64,000 nucleotides of DNA from Chinchilla lanigera (lineage: Eukaryota > Chordata > Mammalia > Rodentia > Chinchillidae): contig NW_004955484.1 of assembly GCF_000276665.1 (NCBI RefSeq), forward strand, positions 4,332,021-4,396,020, written 5' to 3'. Position numbers and translations under genes: made by a program. Below the pieces are notes generated by a model that saw nothing but the letters and a program-made list of their open reading frames with translations, was not told the DNA's origin and made no database searches. Within the stretch, counting starts at the first letter, position 1, and every line of letters begins with the position of its first letter. Below are positions 49,401 through 61,400 of the stretch, in pieces.

Positions 49401-52400
49401 GACTTCCTTAACATTATAGCTTGTTTTGATTTTTATAAACAAATATCATTAAAATATATCACAACGAAATATAGGTTTATATTTTTAAAATATTTCTGAA
49501 ACACATCAGATGAGATAAAATCTATTTCTGGAAATTATTCTAGAGTTATAAGCTATTAAGTAAAAAATGTAAAATATGTCATTTTAATGCATATTATATC
49601 CTTCTTTTGGCAATAACTGAAATTAAACCCAGGGCCTTTGCAATGAGCTACATCCCTATCCCTCCCCACCCCCCTTTTTTTTTTTTTGAAACAGGGTCTC
49701 ACCACGTCACTAAATTGCCCAGGCTCAGTTCAAACTGGCAATGTGATCCTTCTGCCTCAGACTCCCAGAGTGTTAGGGATTACTGGTTTGCACCACCATG
49801 CTTGGCTGTGAATTATCTTTTTTTAATCACCATGTAATATTTTCCTGTTTGTTTTTTGAGACAGGGACTCAGTATGTAGTTCAGGCTTCCCTTAAACTCA
49901 CTCTGTAACCCAGGCTGGCCTCAAATTCCCAGCAGTATCCTCCTATCTCAGCCTTGCAAGTGCTGGAATTACAGGTATGTGCCCAGCTACCACACCCAGC
50001 CACCATGTAATTTAAAACACTATGAATGCTTTAATTTCTACTTTTTCCCTTCCCAACTAGAAACCCAGTCGTTTATACCACATATTTAGTCACTGCCATC
50101 CTTTTGTTTTGTGTTTTTGTTTTTTGCAGTTTAAAAACAAGTGCCTCACACCTGCCACTGAGCTACTATCCTAGGCCTTTTTTTTATTTTTCAGTTTGAG
50201 ATATAATCTCACTAGATTGTCTAGGCTCTCCAGAAATTTGCAATCCTGCCTCACCCTCCTGAGTAGCTGGGATAACAAATGTGTGCTGCCACACCCACCC
50301 TTTTTGGGGGTTGGGGTCTGGCGGTGATGCGTACGTAGGCTTATCTTGAACTCAGGTTCAAGGGACCCTCACACCTCAGCCTCCTAAGTAGCTACGGCCT
50401 ACAAGTGTGCACCACCATGACCAGCTTTCACCCACCCTTTTATAGGTAGCGGAAGGAGGTGGGCTGAGTGGCAGGTAGGAATGGGAGAACATACTCTAAC
50501 AAGAAGACAGCAAAATATGTAGGACACAGTCCAATAGGGATGAAGGTGTTCCTTTACTGGAAGAGAGCAGTTTCATAGGTGACAAGACTCAGAGTTAGTA
50601 AGAGCACACACAAAAGAAAAACAAGGCCCTGGCTCGGGAATTCCTGAAATTAGGCTTGTCTGCTTGAAGTCATTTAAATGTGATACTTCTGACCCAAACA
50701 CTTTCCATTAAAGAAAAAAACAACTTTCTACTGCTAAATCCCTCAATTTACTATGCTTCACTCTCAACCATAGAAAACGACTTCCAGACCACAACTCCTT
50801 GTTGCCTCTATAACAGAATATTTGCATCAATCTATGTTACTGGGGATGGTGGGGAAGTAACAAGGATGTGGAAGAACTGTGTGTATTTAACTTCAAAACA
50901 GAGAAATTTTAGTATGTATACACACACATGCACACATATATACATACATCTATATACAGATAAGCATGTATACACTAAAATTTCTAAAATTATACACACA
51001 CACACACACATATTTTGCTAAGTGCTATGGTTTGGATGTGGTTTGTCCCTCAAAGTTTCACTTATGTGCTGGAAGCCTGAGTGAGACTAAGTAGTAGATC
51101 TTTGGTGAACAGTAATCAGGCCACTGCGGGTGCTGCCCTCAGAATCAATGCTGGTTTCCTGCAGTTACTGCCCAAGAAAATGGGCTGTTCTAAAAGAGCA
51201 AGTCCGATCCCTAAATCTCTTCGCTTCCCATCTCCTGTGTGACCTCTCTCTCTCACATGGGCTCCCACCATGATGTTATCTGCCATGATGCGATACAGAC
51301 AAACTGGCCCCTACCAGAGGCTGAACCAACAGGACCATATGATCTTGGACTTCAGCCTCTTTGCCTTATACGTTACCCAGATGCAGCTATGTTGTTGTAG
51401 CAATGGAAAATGGATAATACAGTAAGCCTGCTCACTTAAGGGTACAAACCATGACAACTGCAATGGTTACAACTGTAACAGTTACAACTCGGTTCCAACA
51501 TTTGGTCTGGAAATTATTTTCCACATACTTGTAGAGTGTGTCGAGGCCCCCTGGTCTTTCTAATTGCATGAAGTTGTGTCGCAGATTGAGGTAGGTGATA
51601 TCTTGACTGTAGAAGAGATGTTCAGGAACCTCCTCAAGGCTGTAACATGAGAGATCCACAGTACTGATTCGCTGGGATACCACCTAAATAATGTCAAAAA
51701 GAAGAGCCTTCTGAGCTAGTTCTGACAACTGTCTATCTCCTAGCACAGGTCAGAACGACATTTACAACAAAAAAGCACTGACTAAGAAATAAGTCCTCTT
51801 TTTTCAGTGGTAGTACTGGGGGTTGAATCCATGGCCTTGTGCATGCAAACACAAGTGATTACCACAGAGCTGCATCCTAGCCCCAAAATATTCACTCATA
51901 AAAACCAGTTAATTTTCACTTTTCCCAAAAACCATATGCTGCTTTAAAAAGGTATAAATTACAAAATCTCTTCAAATGAAGGATAAAAAAAATACAAATC
52001 ATAAAGATGTAGCTGGGAGTGGTGGCACATGCCTGTGATTCCAGCACTTGGGAGGCTGAGGCAGGAGGATCGCCATTAGCTCAAGGCCAGCCTGGACTAC
52101 ACAATGAGTTCAAGGACAGCCTGCACTACATAGTGAGACCCTGTCTTAAAAAAAAAAGCAGAAAAAAAATTTTTTAAAAATATGGCAAGTTACGGTTTCA
52201 TCCAAGAAGCAATGCTAAGATGAACCAAAGTGACTGTACAAAGTACTCTGAAACAGTGTGATATGAAAACACAAGCTCCCATAAGCACACTGGCTTGCTG
52301 CCTACCAGCAGTTTCTTCATCTGTTTTGAGCATGAAACTCGATAACCAAGCACACACCACACTGCTGAGCATGCCAAAGACGCACAAAAACATTAACTTC

Positions 52401-55400
52401 TCTTTAAGAGGGCAGAAGAAAAAAATAGCTACTTAAAATTGAAACAAGTTCTATTCAGAGTACATTTTATAATCAACACAACAACAAAATTCAATAAATC
52501 AAAAACCTTTAAGTTTTTACTTGTATAATATATTCATAAAATATGAATTATTAAAAAATGGATCTAAACAATCTATTACCGGAAAAGCCACCGTGTCTTG
52601 ACAGCATGCCATTATACTGTAACAACGCTTTATGCAAAATTATGCAAAGATGTCGAAGAGAGAATTTGGAGATCACAGTACACTTGTACAGTAATTTACC
52701 TTTAACAGCTAAAAAAGTAGAAATTATGCTGGAAGGTTAATTATCCTCAGCAGATATAATAATGGTTTGTAACAGAATTCTGTCACTGTCCCATTACTGA
52801 CTTCAATTTGCAGAGGTTCATCAAGGCTGCTCCAACTATGTACCTACCAAGAAGCACTGGGCTACCAGCCAGACAATAACAATAAATCACTGAGTACTAC
52901 GGCTGAAGGAAAGCCATGAAATCTCACTGCATCTCAACTTCTTAAGGTCAAATCTCATTTATGCCTTAATTGCTTCCAAGGCCCTACCTCACAGAGACAG
53001 TATAAAGGTAAATTACCTGAAAAAACTGACAGCATATTGTACTATGATAAAACCTGGATGGAATTCCATTACTTGTCATTATATGCTAACAAAATCCTAG
53101 AAATGAAATTAGTGATTATAATTCACTGTCTTAGGCCTAAGTTCAGCTTCAAAATGCAGCAAGTCCCCGACTTACGAACATTCGGGTTACAAATTTTGAA
53201 GATGTACTGTATAAGATTCCCAGCTGTACTGTGTATGATTCCCAGCTGTACGGTATACGATTTCCAGGTGTAGTACATTAGATTCACAGGTATACTGTAT
53301 AAGACTCACTTTGTAGGATTATGAACGAATCTGACTTACGTTCTCCCAGAATAGAACTCATTCGGAAGTTGGGGACTTACTGTACATTTCTACTGGGATC
53401 CTGCGTTCCTATGACCACACTAGGAGGTCTGACCACTTATCACCTTAGATGCTTGCCGTTGCCATCTTTGGTACTCCGCCAAAGTCTCAAAGCTGACATG
53501 ATAGGTCTGAGCTTGGGCTCCAGCTGAGCTGAATGCAAGGGAGTGCTGCCGTCGCTTCACTTCTTCTATCTGAATGAGAGGAGGGGAGGAAACCGAACTA
53601 CTAAACAGAAATCCGAAGCAAAATATGATGACAAGGCAAATAACCCAATTCTAGAAATGGCAAGAGAACTGATGGACATTTCTCCAAAGAAGATGTACAT
53701 ATGGCCAATAAACCCATGAAATGATGACTAACGTTATTAGCCATCAGAGAAATGTAAACCCAAACCACAATAAGGTATCACTTCACATCTAGTAAGACAG
53801 TTAAAATAAAAAACACAAGTGTGCATAGTAAGTCCTGGCAAAGCCAGGTGTAGTGGTGCATGCCTATAATCCCAGCACTTGGGAGGCTGGGCAGGAAGAT
53901 CACCATAAATTCAATGCCAGTCTAGGCTCTATAGGGAGAACCTGTTTCCAAAAAAAAAAAAAAAAAAATTCTTGGAAGGATGTGGAGAAGCTAAAACTCT
54001 CACACTACTGGTGAGAATGCAAAATGGTATAGCCACTCTGGAAAGAGCATGGAAGTTCCTCAATAGGTTAAACACAGAATCACTATGTGACCTAGCAATT
54101 CCACTCCCACGTTTACATGAAAACATACACCCACACAAGAACTTCTCAGTGAACATTAATACCAGCATTATTCATAATGGCCAAAACGTGGAAGCAACCC
54201 AAATACCTATCAGTGAATGAATACACAAAATGTGGCCTATCCATAAGATGGAATACTATTTGGTCATAAACAGGAACAAAGTACTGATACGTGCTACAAT
54301 CTTAAGAAGCCAGTCACAAAGAACTATGTATTTTATGATTCCATTTATGTGAAGTGTCAGAATTGGTAGATTTACAGAGAAAAAAATGATATTCAAAGTT
54401 ACCACAGGGCTGGTAAGGGAACTGGATAAACTGATAGGGTTTCTTGTTTATAAAAATGTCCTAAAAATTACTGTGGTAGTAGGGTGTGGGGGCACATACC
54501 TTAGTCCTAGTCATTCAGGAGGCTCGGACAGGAGGATCTCAAATTTGGGGCTAGCCTAGGAAGCTTAGCAAGCCTCTGTCTCAAAATAAAAAATAAAAAG
54601 CTGGGGATGTAGCTCACTGCAGAGGCCCTGGGTTCAACCTCTACTACTGATCAATTAATCAATCAATCAATCAATTCTAGTGTGGTGATAGTTGTGTAAG
54701 TCTGAACATCTAAAAGAAGGCACACCCACAAATAATGGCTCTTTCTCTCCCCCTCTCTGCATACACTCTCTCCTTCCCCTCCCTTTTGGCCCTCCCTACT
54801 CCCCACCAATGCCTGCCTCCCTCCCCTTTCTCCTCCTTCCCCCATCTGCCAATGAGGCACTAACAAACACTAACAAACCCAAGGAGTACACTGACCCCGA
54901 CCCATAAGCTGTGCTTCTGCCCTGTCCCCATCAGCTCGCAGCCAAGGCACCAGTACCCTGTGTATCTTTCGCTGCCGGGACACTTACCATGTTCTCTTTC
55001 ATCCCATTTAAACGTCTTTCACTAGACTTGAGAAAAGCAGCAAGAACCTTCTCCATTCCTATTTGGGGAAGTGGTAGGGATTCACAGCCCCAAAATAGCT
55101 TTTCAAAGCATCTCTCCCCCAAATACCAACAACTCAACCTATATAGCTTGATGAAGATGTAGTCTTTTTATAGTTATGGAACCACTCACATCTTTTGCAT
55201 CTTACTTTGGCATGTCATAGCTGTTGAATCTTGGCAAATCAGCTGGAAATTTACAAGCTATACTGATAAATCATTAGGTTTCTGGTGCCAACTAAAAACT
55301 GAACCAAGTGGCAGAAAGAAAAAATACTTTGAGCAAAAAAGAATCGTGTTAAAAAGATTCACTAAAATTGAATAATTTTCATAATGTTCAATTGTGATAT

Positions 55401-58400
55401 TCACAACCTAATCTTTTTATTAGTAAATCACTATAATTGAGTGTCAAAACAAAGAATCATACTAAAATAATGTTCTAGAATAATCTTTTCTTTTAAATAT
55501 TTTATTATAAAATATTCCACACAGAAAACTATAGAAAATCAGATACTGTCAAATATTGAGGGTTATAAATTTACAACTAAAAATTAATCTGTTAACTTCT
55601 CTGTAATTAATTTTTGTACTATATATGTTGAGACTATACTGTTACATATGTACAATTTTGGCATTATTCAGTATTAATGTAAAATGTTCCTTTTATCATT
55701 TTATAGTGAAACCCTTTATGCCTATAAATACGTTTTCCTATAAAGTCTTTTTAGGGACTCAAAATTCAGATTTTAAAATTCACTGATTCTAAATGAACTG
55801 TCTCATGAATTTTATAAATGAACAGTATAATCCTATGACCCCCCTCAAGTTTCTCTTGTGCCCCTTTGTAGTCAATCCCTTCCCTATTATTACTTTTTTT
55901 TTTTTTTTTTGAGACAGGGTTTCACTATGCAGTTCAGGCTGTCCTTGAGCTCACTTTGTAGCCCAGGCTGGTCTTGAACTCCCGATGATCCTCCTGCCTC
56001 AGCCTCCCCAGTGCTGGCATTACAGGCATGCGCTACCACACCCAGCTATAATCCCTTCCTTATTTTTAGTGATGTATTTTCTATCAACTATAGTTTTTTG
56101 CTTTTTTCTTAAATGTCACATAATGAAATCACACAATAAATGGACTTTTGGATCTGGCTATTTTCACTCACAATAATGCTTTCCAGGGTTATCCTTGTTC
56201 TTGTGTGTGGCATTAACTCACTCCTTTTAACTGCTAAGCAGTATTCTATTGTATGGATATACTAAATTTATCGATCAATTCACAAGTTAATGAGCACTTG
56301 GGCTGTTTATATTTGAGGTCACCATAAAGCCGCAATGAATATTCACTTGTAAGTTTTTATAAGAACATTATGTTCATTTGTCGTGGTAAATAACTAGAAG
56401 CAAAATTGCTGTCATCTGATAACCATGTTTAACTTTAAAAGAAAAGAACAAACTGTTTTCCAGTAACTTCCTTCCCATAAAGACATACAAATGTTCTAGT
56501 TTATCCACATCTTTGCCAAACTTGGTATTCTTAAGTCTTTTAATTTTAGCCATTGTAGTGGTATGTAGTATCCCACTGTGATTTTCTTTTTTATTTCTCT
56601 AATGACTAATGATATTGAGGATCTTTATATGTGATTATCTGACAACTGTTTATCTTCTTTATAATGGTATTGTTCAAATCTTTTGCTCATTTCTCACTGG
56701 GTAATTTGTCCTTTTTATTACTTAGTTACAAAGGTTCTTTATATATTCTGAATACAAATGCTTGTTACATATATTCATAGGTTTTGTGGATGTAAAATAC
56801 AACCATACCAATTTTCTTTTTTTCTTTAAGTAGTGGAAAAGTTTACTGAAAAAGTAGAAGTGAAAAGTAACAGAGAAACTGGCTCTGCAGAGTGAGTTTA
56901 GGCAGAGTCAAAGAGGAAAAAGCAAAATAAATGCATACCCTGGAGGAAACAGGATGGGATATCCTGAGGAAAGCCAAGATAGCCTAATTTTCTTTTGTTA
57001 CTTGATTAGTGAACCTTTCCTCATCATTAATGTCAACCTTCTTTTAAGTACATCTTTTATAAAGACCAAGTAGGACTTTAAATAAAAAATCTGACAATTG
57101 CAATTATTATGTATTATTATTAATTTGGATTTATCTCTATCACTACAGAGTGAATTTACCATGCTAATTATTTTGTCCTTTTTTCCCCATTCCTTCCTGC
57201 TTTCTCTTCTTTTTTCCTCTGGTGATTACCTTTAAAATGTGTGCATTCACCTTCAACAATGTTTCTAATAAAGTTTAAAATTACTTAGTGTTTCTATCCT
57301 ACCCCAAGACAGTATCATACTTTACTTATTGAGTACATCAGCACTCTTTGTACTCTTATTCAGGACAGTATGGTCTCAGATAAAATGTGCATTTTTAAAA
57401 CATTTTATAATCACTATTAAATTTGCCATCACATTTTATCAGTGTCTGCACTCATTATTGTTTCTTGTATCTCATTCTTTCTCCTTAAATTAACTTTCCA
57501 TTATTGTTTTGTTTTTCTTCTTTTTTTCAGGGGGCGGTGGATTTGGGAGTGTACCTGTAGCTCTTTTTTTGGAGACAGGATCTCATTATGTAGTCCAGGC
57601 TGGCCTTGAACTCAGAAGCAATCCTACTTCATTCAGCCTCCCAAGTGCTGGGACTACAGGCATGTACTACCACACCCAGCTGTAGTTTTTCAACGAAAAT
57701 GTTAGTTTAATTGTTGTACAGAAAAATGTGGAGGGGAGATTGTTTAGTTTAGTTTTGTATTTTTGCTTTGATTCTTGTAAGATAATCTGTCTGGTATAAA
57801 ATATAGGTTGACATTTTTTCAGCAACTTTCCAATCTTCTAGGACATATTTTTGATAGGACAACTGCTGTAAGTCCACCATTCCTTTACAGACTCCTTTTT
57901 CTCTCAATGTTGTGTTGTCTAGAAGCATTCTATTGTTATTTGGAGACAGTCTTGCCACACTGTCCAGGCTGGCTTCAAACTCTTGGGGCTCAAGCTATCC
58001 TCCTACCTTAGCCTCCCAAGCAGCTGGGACATGGCATACACCACTGCATCTGGCTTTTCTCTGGAAGCTTTTATGACTTGCTCCAGTCCTTTATATTCTG
58101 CAATGTATCAACATACAGATTTATTTTTTTATGTCTCCTAGTCAGTACTCAATATACTTTTAATCTGGACATTCACATCTGTCTGCATTTCTTAAAAAAA
58201 TTCAATGATTATTTTTTCATTTATTGCTTGTCCTTTCTCTTCTCTGCTATTCCTATTAGGTTTATACCACAGCCTCTAAAAGACTTATCTTTTCTGTGGG
58301 GTAGAGATGGGAGTACTGAGGATTAACTCAGGGCCTCATACCTGCTCTACCACTGAGTTATACCCCCAAGCCTTTAATTTTTGAGACAAGGTCTTGCTAG

Positions 58401-61400
58401 GTTACCCAGCCTGGCCTCAAACTTGTGATCCCCCATCTCTGATCCCTAGTACAGGCATGCACCACTATACTTAGCATTTTTATCTATGAAATTCTTCAGC
58501 ACATCAGTTAATTACATCCAACCATAAACAACAGCTGAACAAACATGCAGAAGTCATTCCAGGCCTGGTACAGCAGCTCTGTAAGGCCATCGAGAACTCA
58601 GCTCCCTCTTTCCAAACAGCCATACTCGCCTCATGCTTGACAACTCAGTCACCTTGCACCTGTGCCACCTCCAACACCCAGGGAATCAAAGGAAGGCAAA
58701 GTAGGGCAAATAGTCAAAACATCCATGTCTTCCTCCATTCCACCTGCCCCAGTACTGGGAACTGAACCCATGGCCTTCACACTGAGATACATCCCCAGGT
58801 TTTGGGGGCGTTTTTGGTCTTTTTGAGACAGAGTCACACTCTGCAGTTTAGGTCCAGCTCTTCTTAAAATTTTTTATTTTGAGACAGCATCTCATTAGGT
58901 CATTAAATTGCCCACACTGGGATCAAACTTGGATCTTCCAGCTTTAGCATTCCAGATTGTTGGATTATAGGTGTGCACCACAATACCTGCCCCATTTTAA
59001 AGCACTTTTCTAAAAGTCCCACCCGGAAACTTATGTTATATCTCATTAGCCAATACAAGGGAGGATGGGAGATGTGTTTTCTTTAAATAATTTTTTTATT
59101 AGTTCATATTTGCAGTACATAATGATTACATTCATTATGGGCAGTGCGTACATGTACCAAACACATCTTTTCTTCAAGTTTTACCTTTTTTGGTTAGTAC
59201 GTTTGTAGTATATCATGACCACAATCCTTATGAGGAGTTGGTACATAGACATAATGTAACGTAATTCCTTTTTTGTCCTCATCCCCTCCCCTTCTCTCTC
59301 TCCTCCTTCCCTGGGAGATACAGTTTTTGCTCCTGGGCATACTGCCAGCCTGAGCAAAATTCTATTAGCAAGAGAAGGAAAGAATGGACAAGAATTCCTT
59401 TACTGTTACTCAATTCTCTCTGTCTTTTCCACTTAATAAGTTTGTTTGTTTTTTGAGGGTTTTTTTTCCGCAGTACTAGGGATTGAATCCAGGGTCTTCA
59501 CACTGAGTTACATCCCCAGCTTTTTTACTTCTTAGTGTGAGACATAAAACACTAAATTGTCCTGGCTGGGCTTAAACTTGGGATCCTTGTGCCTCACTCT
59601 CTCAGACTGCTGGGGTTGTAGACAGGAGCCACCATACCCAACTATCCATTTACTAAAGTTTAAATTTTAGTAACAGTATTATGGCCTCAAATTCACAGCA
59701 ATCCTGTTTTGGCCTCCAAAGTGCTAGGATTATAGGGATTCGCCACCACACCTGGCTCATTTCTAATATTCTAATTCACTTTTTTTTTTTTTTGTCTTTT
59801 TGAGACAGGGTCTTGATATGCAGTTCAGGCTGGCCTCAAACTCGGCAACGATCCTCCTGCCTCAGCCTCCCGAGTGCTGGGATTACAGGCGTGCACCACC
59901 ATGCCCGGCCTCTAATTCACTTCTTCATAGCTGGATACAGCAGTCTTTTTTCAGAATTTTTCTTACTCAAAAAAAAATTTTCTTCTTTTTGTTCTTTTAT
60001 TCTGTCTTGGATATTCCTAAACACATTTATTCCTAAGTCTTTTTAAGATGTTTATTTTCATTTCAGTGTGAAGTATACTAATCTTCCTATTGATTTTTGT
60101 GAATAGATATTTTCTCTAAAATAAACTTTCTGTGTTTCTGTGGAATTCAGTTTAGAGGCTGTTTAAATAGGAGGTTCATTTTTCTTGCTCTATTTCCTGC
60201 TTCCTTGCCACAAATCCCCAACTTTGTCCTCATTTACCTCTTCCCTCTCAAGCAATTTTACTTTCTTCACACTGTCCTTCAGTCTCCAAGACAAGAACCA
60301 GGTTTCATATATTGGCAGTGGTGGGGTCTTGCTTTGTATTTGATAGTGGAGATTACGCCCGGCCCAGATTGCCCATCAGGAGCACAGAACTAGGGCCCAG
60401 GACATAGTTCAGCGGCCAGCGCCTGCCTAGCAAGCGCAAGGTCCTGAGTTTGATTCCTGGTACCAAAAAAAAAGAACTTTTAGACCCAGATACTTACACG
60501 GGCTGTACTCCTGGGCTGTGACAACCTTTCAAACTCATTATCCAGTAGGCCCATAGGTTCAAACCTACTAACTATTTTACACTTCTAAGCCTAACTACGT
60601 CTTTTCAGATTTTTACCTTTTCAATACATGTATTTCATCTATATTACTGTGTATTTGGATCAGATTAGATGTTTCAGAGTGTGAGTTCAGTAGGTCATTT
60701 TGTCGGAAAGTCCTCTTAAATTCACACTAATTATGATTTTCTATAAATATCAATGTATGTGTTTATGGTCCTCTGTAACTCTGTTTATCTAATGAACAAA
60801 TGAACTCCTTTCCTTTAGGACAAATGTAAGAAGTGGCATGCTTCCCTGGCTGCCAAGTTGAGGCTCATGAGCACCCTTAGTCTCTGAATTTTATTCTGAG
60901 GAAGAAAACAAAAAAGAAGCAGGAAAGAATCTATTTTGGTGATGGGTACTGGCAGCTACTTCTAGTTTCCCAAGGCAGTTTCTAATGGCAGCACCCCCAT
61001 CCCCTGGTCTACTCTTAGTGTTGTCAGCAAGAGCATCTCATGCATAGCAGGGGTGCCTACAACAGATTGTTCTTTGGCAGGATTTGGAGAAATGGATAAC
61101 CTCTGAACCTTTTAGAGAGTCTCTGATACAATCTTTAATGATAGGCTTGTTTGAAAACATGCAAAAACCTATAAAAAGCTACATGATATTTTCTTTCTTT
61201 TTTTCCCTTCACTGCTAGAAACTGAATTCGGGGCCTTGCATATGCTAGGGAAGTCCCTGCCACTGAGCTATATTCCAAGCCTTAATTTTCTTAATGATCA
61301 AACAAAAGAATTCATCTTTGTGAGACTTACCTTTCCCCCAACGAGAGGCAAAATGTGCATCTTTCCAGTTTGACAATCCTTCACTGAGGAAACGATAAGG

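Larger units (their letters stand above)
48499..51528 (-). other. PHLPP2: PHLPP2 intron
   Basis: 48500-49600 is AT-rich with nothing recognised. 49605-50425 is a block of reverse SINEs. 50900-51010 is a CA/TA-rich low-complexity run. 51023-51421 is an LTR of MaLR type. Confidence 0.6.
51684..53443 (-). other. PHLPP2: PHLPP2 intron
   Basis: Contains an ID relic (51805-51887), a B1 (52013-52163) and a palindromic DNA element (53161-53378). 52170-53150 shows nothing recognised. Confidence 0.6.
53570..61330 (-). other. PHLPP2: PHLPP2 intron, large
   Basis: Nearly 7.8 kb between the two PH-domain exons. Contains an L1 3' region split by a B1 (53610-54430), a B1-ID dimer, a long antisense L1 (56140-57500), many reverse SINEs (55892-59912), another L1 3' end (59095-59300) and an ID (60391). 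55170-55890 and 60480-61190 show nothing recognised. Confidence 0.6.

Noticed and set aside
50900..51010. CA/TA-rich run as a possible regulatory Z-DNA element
   Set aside because: Interrupted low-complexity sequence between SINEs and an LTR; no evidence beyond composition.
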